Shown here: positions 8,159-14,290 of the stretch, in pieces
Layout of the letters: each line of letters begins with the position of its first letter
Position numbering within the stretch: the first letter of the stretch is position 1
Assembly (NCBI GenBank): GCA_012800475.1
Contig: JAAZJF010000077.1
Location: forward strand, 1-14,337
DNA: 14,337 nt
DNA from: Gammaproteobacteria bacterium
GTDB lineage: Bacteria > Pseudomonadota > Gammaproteobacteria > Pseudomonadales > Pseudomonadaceae
Direction of reading: 5' to 3'
The notes under the pieces: model-generated
What the model saw: the letters and a program-made list of their open reading frames with translations, nothing else
Told to the model about the DNA's origin: nothing
The model's database searches: none
Made by a program: the position numbers and the translations under genes

Positions 8159-9289
8159 ATGGCGCATTGCTCGTCTGCAGAACTTGAAGCACGTTTACGT
8201 TTACACAGCCTGCCTGATATTGGCCCGCAGCGTTTTTATCGATTGATTGAGGTGTTTGCCTCTGCACAGGAGGCTTTTAATGCGCCTGCATCAGCATGGC
8301 GTGCGATAGGGATGCCGCACAGCAGTATTGAAGCCCGTCGCAGCGACATGGTGCGTGAGCAAGCGCTGCTGGGCTTGCGTTGGGCTGAGCATGCACGCAA
8401 CCATATCGTGCTACACGATATGCCAAATTATCCCGCCTTGCTGAAAGAAACTGCTGCTGCGCCGCCACTATTATTTGTGCAAGGCGCGGTGTCGATTTTA
8501 GAAACGCCGCAGCTGGCTGTGGTGGGCAGTCGTCGCGCCAGTCGTCCGAGTTTAGATACCGCGCACAGCTTTGCAAAAAGCTTGGCACAGGGTGGTTTTA
8601 CCATTACCAGCGGCCTTGCTTTAGGTGTGGATGCGGCGGCGCACCAAGGTGCGTTAGATGCGCAAGGTTTAACCATTGCCGTGGTGGGTACAGGTTTGAA
8701 TCAAGTTTATCCCGCACGCCATCGCGGTTTGCTGCGCGATATCATTGAGCAGGGTGGTGCTGTGGTGTCTGAGCTGGCGCTCAATAGTGCGCCGCATGCC
8801 AGCCACTTTCCGCGCCGCAACCGTATTATTAGTGGTTTAGCGCTCGGTGTGTTGGTGGTTGAAGCCAGTCCATCCAGTGGCTCGTTGATTACTGCACGTT
8901 TGGCTGCGGAGCAGGGGCGTGAAGTCTATGCCATTCCCGGCTCCATTCATTCACCGGGTGCACGCGGCTGTCATCAACTGATTCGTGATGGTGCGACCTT
9001 GATTGAAACCGTCGGCGATATACTTGAATCCTTACAGGGTTGGCAATTGGTGGCACCCAGTGTCGAGACGCAAGGTCAAACTACATTAGCATTAGAGCCT
9101 GATCCTGTTGCGCCCGCTGAGCCTGAGCACCCTGTTTTAGAGTTATTAAAAGCGCGCCCCTTGGAGATTGATCAGCTGGTTGAGCAGAGCGAGTTGTCGC
9201 TGGCGCAGCTGTTAAATCTGCTGACTGATTTTGAAATTAATGGCAATGTCAGTCGTGAGGGCAGTTTATGGCTGTATCGCAAGGCATGA
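8159..9289 (+). CDS. dprA: DNA-processing protein DprA/Smf
   Basis: DprA binds incoming single-stranded DNA and loads RecA during natural transformation; it is also kept in many species not known to be competent. The product is 376 residues (E. coli Smf is 374). Seen: an N-terminal SAM/HhH-like part (LPDIGPQRFYRLIE, 18-31), the Rossmann-like core with VVGSRRAS (121-128), GFTITSGLALGVDAAAHQGAL (146-166), VVGTGLNQVYPARHR (175-189), FPRRNRIISGLALG (217-230), EASPSSGSLITARLA (235-249) and IPGSI (259-263), then a C-terminal winged-helix domain (about 325-376) ending WLYRK. Two in-frame ATGs lie at 8153 and 8159. AGGGAG (8147-8152) abuts the first but sits 6 nt before the second, so 8159 is preferred. 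It lies next to tsaC, as in E. coli and P. aeruginosa. Confidence 0.96.
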   Translation: MAHCSSAELEARLRLHSLPDIGPQRFYRLIEVFASAQEAFNAPASAWRAIGMPHSSIEARRSDMVREQALLGLRWAEHARNHIVLHDMPNYPALLKETAAAPPLLFVQGAVSILETPQLAVVGSRRASRPSLDTAHSFAKSLAQGGFTITSGLALGVDAAAHQGALDAQGLTIAVVGTGLNQVYPARHRGLLRDIIEQGGAVVSELALNSAPHASHFPRRNRIISGLALGVLVVEASPSSGSLITARLAAEQGREVYAIPGSIHSPGARGCHQLIRDGATLIETVGDILESLQGWQLVAPSVETQGQTTLALEPDPVAPAEPEHPVLELLKARPLEIDQLVEQSELSLAQLLNLLTDFEINGNVSREGSLWLYRKA

Positions 9290-9296
9290 CAGGTTT

Positions 9297-9328
9297 AAGA
9301 TAGCCTTTTAGTGATTTCGCTATTTTTT
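9297..9328 (+). terminator. Weak terminator-like hairpin between dprA and tsaC
   Basis: AAGATAGC (9297-9304) can pair with GCTATTTT (9319-9326), with one G.U pair, over a 14-nt loop, and the T-run continues to 9328. The stem is AT-rich and the loop long, so only partial termination would be expected. It falls 7 nt after the dprA stop and 19 nt before the tsaC start. Confidence 0.35.
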
Positions 9329-9347
9329 ACGCGTGCGAGTTGATGTG

Positions 9348-9899
9348 ATGAGTAATGCTTGGCAGCTGCAACAGGTTGCAAAAAAAATTCGACAGGGTGC
9401 AGTGATTGCTTACCCTACAGAAGCGGTGTGGGGATTGGGTTGTGATCCTTTTAATGCCACAGCTGTGGCGCGTTTATTGGCGCTCAAAGATCGACCGATG
9501 CACAAAGGCTTGATCTTGGTTGCCGCTGATATTAAGCAGTTTGCTTGGCTGTTAGAAGGTTTATCAGCTGAGCATATGGCGCAGCTTAAGGCCAGCTGGC
9601 CGGGGCCGCATACCTGGTTAGTCCCACATCATCAGCGCGTGCCTGAGTGGATTACGGGTCAGCATGCCAGTGTTGCGATTCGTGTTAGCGCCCATCCTTT
9701 AGTGGCGCAATTGTGCGCTTTAACGGGGCCGCTGGTGTCAACCTCGGCCAACCCCAGTGGTTTATTGCCTGCGAAAAATGCGCTACGTATTGAGCAGTAT
9801 TTTCATGGCCAGCTCGACGCCGTACTCAGCGGCGAGCTGGGTCAGAGCAGCAACCCCAGCACCATTCGTGATTTGTTAACGGGGCAGGTTGTGCGCTAG
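9348..9899 (+). CDS. tsaC: Threonylcarbamoyl-AMP synthase TsaC (YrdC/RimN family)
   Basis: Makes threonylcarbamoyl-AMP from threonine, bicarbonate and ATP, the first step of the universal t6A37 modification of ANN-decoding tRNAs. The 183-residue single-domain product matches the short TsaC type and lacks the C-terminal Sua5 domain. Seen: AVIAYPTEAVWGLGCDP (18-34), the basic LALKDRPMHKGLI segment (44-56), SWPGPHTWLVP (83-93), the SVAIRV strand (108-113) and the STSANPSG nucleotide-site motif (131-138). ATG 9348 gives MSNAWQLQQVAKKIRQG. A GTG at 9333 in the same frame is possible but has no better ribosome site; GAG (9337-9339) lies 8 nt before ATG 9348. It is convergent with aroE, with only 5 bp between the stops. 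Confidence 0.95.
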   Translation: MSNAWQLQQVAKKIRQGAVIAYPTEAVWGLGCDPFNATAVARLLALKDRPMHKGLILVAADIKQFAWLLEGLSAEHMAQLKASWPGPHTWLVPHHQRVPEWITGQHASVAIRVSAHPLVAQLCALTGPLVSTSANPSGLLPAKNALRIEQYFHGQLDAVLSGELGQSSNPSTIRDLLTGQVVR

Positions 9900-9904
9900 A
9901 GCAG

Positions 9905-10720
9905 TCACTCTAATTGCGCGCGTAATTGCTGTAAGACTGGTGCAGGATCAGGGCGCAGGCCGGTCCAAATATAAAAAGCTTCAGCGGCTTGCTCAACCAG
10001 CATCCCTAAACCATCTAAAGTGCGCGCTGCACCTTGTTGTTGTGCCCACTGATTGAAAACCGTGGTGTCTTTGCTGTACATCATGTCATAGCACACAGTG
10101 TGCCCAGGCTTGATTAACGTCGCTGCCAGAGGTGGTAAATCACCGCTAAGGCTCGCCGAGGTGCCGTTGATAATGATATCCACAGGCGCATCAATCCAGT
10201 CATAGCCACAGGCGGTCATCGGGCCTAAGTCGGTAAACTCGCGTGCCAGTTGTTCAGCTTTCTCAACGGTGCGATTGACAATGCCCACTTCGGCGGGATG
10301 TTGCGCTAGCAGTGGCTCAAGCACACCGCGCACTGCACCACCTGCGCCTAAAATTAAGATATTTTTGCCCGCGAGCTGCACTTGATTGTTAAGTAAATCG
10401 TTGACCAAGCCTGCGCCATCGGTGTTATCACCCAATAAACTGCCATCACTGAGTTTTTTCAGAGTGTTCACGGCTTTCGCCCGCTGTGCGCGCTCGCTCA
10501 GTTGATCGGCCAAGGCAAAGGCTTGTTCTTTAAATGGCACGGTCACGTTGGCACCGCTGCCGGTGCGAAAAAATTCTTGCACAGCAGCGGGAAAGCCATC
10601 CAACGCCGCCAGTAAAGGCTCATAGCTGATGTGTTGCGTTGTTTGCTCAGCAAATAAACGGTGGATTAAAGGTGATTTGCTGTGAGCAATGGGGTTGCCA
10701 AAGACGCCGTAGTTGTTCAT
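9905..10720 (-). CDS. aroE: Shikimate dehydrogenase (NADP+)
   Basis: Reduces 3-dehydroshikimate to shikimate with NADPH in the aromatic amino-acid pathway. The 271-residue product (E. coli AroE is 272) shows the shikimate-binding N-terminus YGVFGNPIAHSKSPLIH (4-20), NVTVPFKE (58-65) with catalytic Lys64, GDNTDG (97-102) with catalytic Asp101, the NADP-binding loop GAGGAVRG (125-132), NRT (149-151) for the phosphate of NADP, and DGLGMLVEQAA near the C-terminus. Its ATG overlaps the hemF stop by an ATGA (10720-10717), so the two are translationally coupled. Confidence 0.97.
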   Translation of the reverse strand: MNNYGVFGNPIAHSKSPLIHRLFAEQTTQHISYEPLLAALDGFPAAVQEFFRTGSGANVTVPFKEQAFALADQLSERAQRAKAVNTLKKLSDGSLLGDNTDGAGLVNDLLNNQVQLAGKNILILGAGGAVRGVLEPLLAQHPAEVGIVNRTVEKAEQLAREFTDLGPMTACGYDWIDAPVDIIINGTSASLSGDLPPLAATLIKPGHTVCYDMMYSKDTTVFNQWAQQQGAARTLDGLGMLVEQAAEAFYIWTGLRPDPAPVLQQLRAQLE

Positions 10721-11637
10721 TTCGCCTGCGCCTCACCCAGCCAATCACGATCTTGTAAAAAGTATTCAGTTAAACGCGCTTCACGACTGTTGGCTTCTGG
10801 CTGCCAGTCGTAACTCCACTGCACATGCGGTGGCAAGGACATCAAAATAGATTCGGTACGTCCTCCCGATTGCAGGCCAAATAAAGTACCGCGGTCAAAT
10901 ACCAGATTGAACTCGACATAACGGCCGCGACGATGGGCTTGGAACTCGCGCTCCTGCTCGGTAAAGGGCGTATGTCGACGACGCTCAACAATGGGCATAT
11001 AAGCATCCGTAAAGGCTTCACCAATGGCGCGCATAAAGGCAAAACAGGTGTCAAAATCCCATTGATTCATATCATCGTAGAACAGCCCGCCAATACCACG
11101 GGGCTCATCACGGTGTTTTAAGTAGAAATAGCGATCGCACCAGGCTTTGTACTCAGGGTAAACCTCGTCACCAAAAGGTGCACACGCATCATGAGCAACT
11201 TGGTGCCAGTGCACGCAATCTTCTTCGTGTGCGTAGTAAGGGGTTAAGTCAAAGCCTCCACCAAACCACCAGATTGGATTTTCACCGGGCTTCTCTGCGA
11301 CAAAAAGTCGCACGTTCGCGTGTGATGTCGGAATATGAGGGTTTTTTGGATGGATGACTAATGATAAACCCATGGCTTGAAACGAGCGTCCAGCCAGTTC
11401 TGGGCGGTGCGCACTGGCCGAGGGCGGTAAAGAATCGCCATAGACATGGGAGAAATTTACGCCACCTTTTTCAATCAGTGCGCCATGTTCTAAAACACGG
11501 GTACGCCCGCCACCGCCGCCTGGACGCTCCCAACTGTCTTCATAAAAAGTGCCGCCATCGGCCTGTTCAAAAGTGGCGCAAATACGGTCTTGTAGCTCCA
11601 ATAAGTAACTTTTCACATCATCAATTGTGGCAGTCAA
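10717..11637 (-). CDS. hemF: Oxygen-dependent coproporphyrinogen-III oxidase
   Basis: Aerobic oxidative decarboxylation of coproporphyrinogen III to protoporphyrinogen IX in haem synthesis. Seen: RPGGGGGRTRVLE (38-50), KNPHIPTSHANVRLF (98-112) with the conserved His106 region, WWFGGGFDLTPYY (123-135), and the family signature WCDRYFYLKHRDEPRGIGGLF (166-186) followed by DD; GRYVEFNLVFDRGT and GGRTESILMSLPP follow. The start is taken as TTG 11637, giving MTATIDDVKSYLLELQD and 306 residues (E. coli HemF is 299). TTTTGGAG is centred 6-8 nt before it and no ATG lies nearby. A GTG at 11667 would add ten residues (VLYSLLEFIL region) read through that ribosome site and is less likely. It heads the hemF-aroE pair. 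Confidence 0.95.
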   Translation of the reverse strand: MTATIDDVKSYLLELQDRICATFEQADGGTFYEDSWERPGGGGGRTRVLEHGALIEKGGVNFSHVYGDSLPPSASAHRPELAGRSFQAMGLSLVIHPKNPHIPTSHANVRLFVAEKPGENPIWWFGGGFDLTPYYAHEEDCVHWHQVAHDACAPFGDEVYPEYKAWCDRYFYLKHRDEPRGIGGLFYDDMNQWDFDTCFAFMRAIGEAFTDAYMPIVERRRHTPFTEQEREFQAHRRGRYVEFNLVFDRGTLFGLQSGGRTESILMSLPPHVQWSYDWQPEANSREARLTEYFLQDRDWLGEAQAK

Positions 11638-11763
11638 AATAAACTCCAAAAGGCTGTACAGCACCACTTAAAAATACTGTATTTTAATAAAAAATATTCA
11701 ATGGCGCTAAGCATACCATTATCAGAAAAATCGGCTAAACGAATAAGCAAAACCAAGCTGATG

Positions 11764-11792
11764 TTGTCATTGTGCGGTGCTTGGCTTAGTAT
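11764..11792 (+). promoter_or_regulatory. Likely sigma-70 promoter of mgtE
   Basis: TTGTCA (11764-11769; 5 of 6 with consensus) is separated by exactly 17 bp from TAGTAT (11787-11792; 4 of 6). Transcription would start near 11799, leaving a leader of about 180 nt before mgtE. The hemF promoter must lie in the same 342-bp gap on the other strand; GATAAT on the minus strand near 11720 is a possible -10, but no -35 fits it. Confidence 0.5.
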
Positions 11793-11798
11793 TCGCCC

Positions 11799-11979
11799 GC
11801 CGCATAAGCGGTTTCAGAGAAAATAAAGGCTATATGGAAAGTTCTTGTATAAGTCCGTGTTGGACTTCATCAATATTAAAGTTAGCGCGTCGTTTGACGA
11901 CAGCTTGCGGACTAAAGCCAGTTTAATCTGAATTGTAGTCTTCTCAAGCTGTCTGCTCTTGGCCGCTTGGAGATTTACA
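11799..11979 (+). promoter_or_regulatory. Structured mgtE leader with mutually exclusive helices over the Shine-Dalgarno
   Basis: Pairing read by eye. (a) SD-sequestering hairpin: TCTC (11942-11945) with GAGA (11970-11973) and AAGC (11946-11949) with GCTT (11965-11968), G11969 bulged; after one mismatch GTC (11951-11953) pairs with GGC (11961-11963). It hides the mgtE SD, GGAG 11969-11972. (b) Alternative helix: GACAGCTTG (11899-11907) is perfectly complementary over 9 bp to CAAGCTGTC (11945-11953), which would free the SD. (c) Upstream hairpin GTCGT-TTG-ACGAC (11889-11901) competes with (b). (d) AAGTCC-GTGTT-GGACTT (11851-11867), whose AGTCCG can instead pair with CGGACT (11908-11913). I do not see M-box consensus. 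The promoter and start site are inferred, so the leader's 5' end is approximate. Confidence 0.5.
11834..11926 (+). CDS. Possible 30-codon leader peptide upstream of mgtE
   Basis: ATG 11834 opens a 30-codon frame ending TAA 11924-11926. The peptide begins MESSCISPCW and ends TTACGLKPV. AAAGG (11825-11829) lies 4 nt before the ATG, a short but usable spacing. Its last codons overlap the GACAGCTTG segment (11899-11907) that competes with SD sequestration, so a ribosome finishing this frame would cover that segment. Against it: no recognised homologue, several codons that are rare in pseudomonads (ATA, TTA, CTA, TCA), and a second overlapping frame (TTG 11845 or GTG 11857 to TGA 11929-11931) that is equally open. 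The role as a leader peptide is inference. Confidence 0.3.
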   Translation: MESSCISPCWTSSILKLARRLTTACGLKPV

Positions 11980-13335
11980 ATGAGTCAAACCCATCAGAAT
12001 CTTGCGCTCGTTTTGCGCGATGCCATTCAAAGTAATAACTTCGATAACGCCTTTGCTGCGATTAAAAGTTTACGTCCTGTTGATTTAGCCGATGTGCTTG
12101 AAGAACTCGAACCCAGTTTAGGTTGGCGTTTGCTGGAGCGCTTGCCCAGTCGTGCGGAAGTTTTCACTTATTTTGAACCTGAGCAGCAAGTGCGCTTAGC
12201 TCGCGAGTTTCCGCGTGCCACTTTAGCGGCCTTGGTCAGTGAAATGCCTGCCGATGAACGCACGGATTTATTTAAGCGTTTTGATCAAAACCAGCGCGAT
12301 ATGCTCTTGCCCGCTTTGGCGCATGCCGAGCGCGAAGATATTCGCAAACTGTCATCTTTTGTCGAGGGCACCGCCGGTGCTTTGATGACGTCAGATTACG
12401 CCATGCTGAAAAAAGATATGACTGTTGCGCAAGCGATGGCGTATTTACGTGATGAAGCGCCTGATGCTGAAACCATTTACCAAGCCTATGTGGTGGATGA
12501 GCAGCGTAACTTACTGGGTGTGGTGTCCTTGCGTGATTTAATTCTGGCGGACTTGAATAAGTCGTTACAGGATTTAATGACCAGCGATGTGGTACGCGCT
12601 TTAGTCACAGATGATCAAGAAGACATTGCTAAAAAAATCGCCCGCTATGATTTACTCGCCTTGCCCATCACTGATGAAGAGGGTGTGTTGGTCGGTATTG
12701 TCACTTATGACGATGCCATGGATGTGGTCAGCGAAGAAGTCACTGAAGATATCCACAAATCAGCGGGTGTCAGCACTATTATTGGTAACTTAAAAGATGC
12801 CAGTATTGGTTTGCTTTATCGCAAGCGGGTGTTTTGGCTGGTGTTATTGGTGTTTGGTAACTTGTTTTCGGGTGCGGGGATTGCGCACTTTGAAGACATT
12901 ATTGCCGCCAATATTGTTTTAGTTTTCTTCTTACCTTTGCTGGTGGACAGTGGCGGTAACGCCGGTTCGCAGTCGGCCACCTTGATGGTCCGTGCTTTAG
13001 CCACGGGCGAAGTGGTGATGCGTGACTGGCTGTACTTAATCGGCCGTGAAGCTTTAGTTGCTTTAGCACTGGGTGTGACGATGGCCGCAGCGGTATCCAT
13101 CTTGGGTTATATTCGTGGCGATGAAGTTATCGCTCTGGTCTTGGCGCTGAGTATGGTTTCGATCGTTATGATCGGTTGTATGATCGGTATGAGCCTGCCC
13201 TTTGTGTTGAGCAAATTTAACTTTGACCCTGCCAGCGCCAGTGCGCCCTTAATTACGTCCGTGTGTGATGCGGTGGGTGTGGTGATTTATCTGTTTATTG
13301 CCGCGCATTTCCTTGCTGATGTGTCGATTGCTTAA
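11980..13335 (+). CDS. mgtE: Magnesium transporter MgtE
   Basis: Dimeric Mg2+-gated Mg2+ channel of the inner membrane. The 451-residue product (Thermus MgtE is 450) has the family architecture: a cytoplasmic superhelical N domain (about 1-130, ADVLEELEPSLGWRLLERLP), two CBS domains that sense cytosolic Mg2+ (about 133-195 from AGALMTSDY, and 197-258 from LQDLMTSDV), a connecting helix (260-283), then five membrane segments. The pore signature SGGNAGSQSATLMVRALATGEV (324-345) is present, and FNFDPASASAPLITSVCD (414-430...) leads to Asp430, equivalent to the essential pore aspartate of the family. ATG 11980 is chosen because GGAG (11969-11972) lies 7 nt upstream and it gives MSQTHQNLALVL; the TTG at 11959 would read through that site. 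Its SD lies in a potential hairpin with an alternative fold. mgtC follows. Confidence 0.96.
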   Translation: MSQTHQNLALVLRDAIQSNNFDNAFAAIKSLRPVDLADVLEELEPSLGWRLLERLPSRAEVFTYFEPEQQVRLAREFPRATLAALVSEMPADERTDLFKRFDQNQRDMLLPALAHAEREDIRKLSSFVEGTAGALMTSDYAMLKKDMTVAQAMAYLRDEAPDAETIYQAYVVDEQRNLLGVVSLRDLILADLNKSLQDLMTSDVVRALVTDDQEDIAKKIARYDLLALPITDEEGVLVGIVTYDDAMDVVSEEVTEDIHKSAGVSTIIGNLKDASIGLLYRKRVFWLVLLVFGNLFSGAGIAHFEDIIAANIVLVFFLPLLVDSGGNAGSQSATLMVRALATGEVVMRDWLYLIGREALVALALGVTMAAAVSILGYIRGDEVIALVLALSMVSIVMIGCMIGMSLPFVLSKFNFDPASASAPLITSVCDAVGVVIYLFIAAHFLADVSIA

Positions 13336-13346
13336 GGTTGCAGCTA

Positions 13347-13386
13347 AGCAGCCGCTCCCTCTCTGAAGCGGCTGCTAAAGAGTTTT
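13347..13386 (+). terminator. Hairpin after mgtE, imperfect terminator
   Basis: AGCAGCCGCT (13347-13356) pairs perfectly with AGCGGCTGCT (13367-13376) across a 10-nt loop, 11 nt past the mgtE stop. A TTTT run (13383-13386) follows only after 6 intervening bases (AAAGAG). It may terminate some transcripts or protect the mgtE mRNA end, leaving partial read-through into mgtC. Confidence 0.55.
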
Positions 13387-13403
13387 ATTCGTTTGAATCC
13401 CAG

Positions 13404-13478
13404 TATCCTCCGCTATGTTTCTAGCCTACGTAGCAGAGGGTGTTGTGGTATTTACGCACAGGTTCGTTCTGAGCCTGT
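13404..13478 (+). promoter_or_regulatory. Two hairpins in the mgtC upstream region
   Basis: First hairpin: CCTC-C-GCTA (13407-13415) with TAGC-A-GAGG (13431-13439), one C.A mismatch, extendable outward by U.G, A-U and U.G pairs to 13404/13442. Second hairpin: ACAGGTTC (13458-13465) with GAGCCTGT (13471-13478), one G.U pair, loop GTTCT. Neither is followed by a clean T-run. A possible promoter upstream (TTGAAT 13393-13398, TATGTT 13414-13419, spacer only 15 bp) is weak. A short open frame (ATG 13415, or GTG 13445 preceded by GAGGG, to TAA 13489) covers both hairpins. The mgtC SD (GAGG, 13502-13505) is not visibly sequestered. Confidence 0.4.
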
Positions 13479-13514
13479 CTGTCATTTAATATCTTTTATT
13501 CGAGGTACAACAGC

Positions 13515-14219
13515 ATGGTTTGGGAAAACTTCGTGCTGCGCGTCGCTGTGGCGATGTTGTTAGGGGCTGTGATTGGGGCTGAGCGTCAATTGCGCCAGCG
13601 CTTAGCGGGTTTGCGCACCAACGCGCTGGTGGCATCGGGCGCTAGTTTATTTGTGTTGGTGTCTGCGTATACCGGCGATGTCAGTAGTGCTGGGCGTATT
13701 TCGGGGCAGGTGGTGTCGGGTATTGGCTTTTTGGGCGCTGGCGTGATTATGCGTGAAGGGCTCAATATTCGAGGTCTTAATACGGCCGCTACATTGTGGT
13801 GTTCGGCAGCGATTGGCGTGCTTTGTGGTCTGGGCTTATTGGTCGAGGCTGCGCTGGGTGCAGTGGTAATTTTATGTGCCAATATTGTCTTGCGTGATGC
13901 GGCGTTACGCATTAACCGTCTTAATGTTGTCGATACCGAGATGGAGCAGCGTTACGCGATTCATATCGTGTGTCATGCGGATGATGAAGTGCATGTGCGC
14001 ACCTTGTTGTTGCATACGCTGAGCAATATGTCTTTCACCCTGCAGTCGTTACTGAGCAGGGATTTAGAGGATAACAATTGCTTGCTGGTCAGTGCTGAAA
14101 TATTGGCGCAATCGGGCCATCAATCGCAACTGGAGCAGATTGTCAGCCGTGTCAGTTTAGAGAAAAGCGTCACTTCGGTGCGTTGGACACTCTTGGCGGA
14201 GCATGATGATTTAGCCTAA
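13515..14219 (+). CDS. mgtC: MgtC/SapB family membrane protein
   Basis: Inner-membrane protein of the MgtC/SapB family. Family members are linked to growth under Mg2+ limitation and to intramacrophage survival, and in Salmonella MgtC inhibits the F1Fo ATP synthase; it is not itself proven to be a transporter. The 234-residue product (Salmonella MgtC is 231) shows the conserved membrane domain: LLGAVIGAERQ (15-25), AGLRTNALVASGASLF (31-46), SGIGFLGAGVIMREG (68-82) and LNTAATLWCSAAIGVLCGLG (88-107), giving about five hydrophobic segments to residue 127. A soluble C-terminal domain (about 145-230), ACT-like in this family, follows. ATG 13515 has GAGG at 9-nt spacing. It lies 179 nt after mgtE on the same strand. 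Family is certain; naming it mgtC in place of a generic SapB homologue is less so. Confidence 0.88.
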   Translation: MVWENFVLRVAVAMLLGAVIGAERQLRQRLAGLRTNALVASGASLFVLVSAYTGDVSSAGRISGQVVSGIGFLGAGVIMREGLNIRGLNTAATLWCSAAIGVLCGLGLLVEAALGAVVILCANIVLRDAALRINRLNVVDTEMEQRYAIHIVCHADDEVHVRTLLLHTLSNMSFTLQSLLSRDLEDNNCLLVSAEILAQSGHQSQLEQIVSRVSLEKSVTSVRWTLLAEHDDLA

Positions 14220-14251
14220 TCACTGCACCTTCTTAGCATACTTAGCAGTAT

Positions 14252-14290
14252 AAAAAAGCCCCAACGCTATTGCAGTGTCGGGGCTTTTTT
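14252..14290. terminator. Strong bidirectional intrinsic terminator
   Basis: AAAAAAGCCCC (14252-14262) pairs perfectly with GGGGCTTTTTT (14280-14290). The 17-nt interior can add a short stem, ACGCT (14264-14268) with AGTGT, one wobble pair. A/T runs flank both sides, so it can stop mgtC transcription and also a converging transcript from beyond the right edge. It begins 33 nt after the mgtC stop. Confidence 0.9.

Noticed and set aside
9333..9347. Upstream GTG start for tsaC adding five residues
   Set aside because: The ATG at 9348 matches the family N-terminus and has GAG 8 nt upstream. The GTG has no purine-rich site before it.
9809..9840. GC-rich hairpin CCAGCT...AGCTGG with CGCCG/CGGCG inner stem near the end of tsaC
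   Set aside because: It lies inside the coding region with no T-run after it and no evidence of a terminator or regulatory role.
11671..11685. AAAATAC-T-GTATTTT palindrome in the hemF upstream region, resembling half of a LexA box
   Set aside because: It lacks the CTG-N10-CAG spacing of a LexA site and is AT-rich enough to arise by chance.
11860..11873. TTGGACTTCATCAA, an Anr/FNR-box-like sequence (TTG-N8-CAA)
   Set aside because: Only the right half-site matches well, it lies more than 220 bp from the hemF start and inside the mgtE leader, and it coincides with a hairpin. Not enough to call an Anr site, although hemF is Anr-regulated in P. aeruginosa.
11799..11979. M-box Mg2+ riboswitch upstream of mgtE
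   Set aside because: The conserved M-box sequence blocks are not recognisable and the gap is close to its minimum size, so the leader must be something else if it is regulatory.
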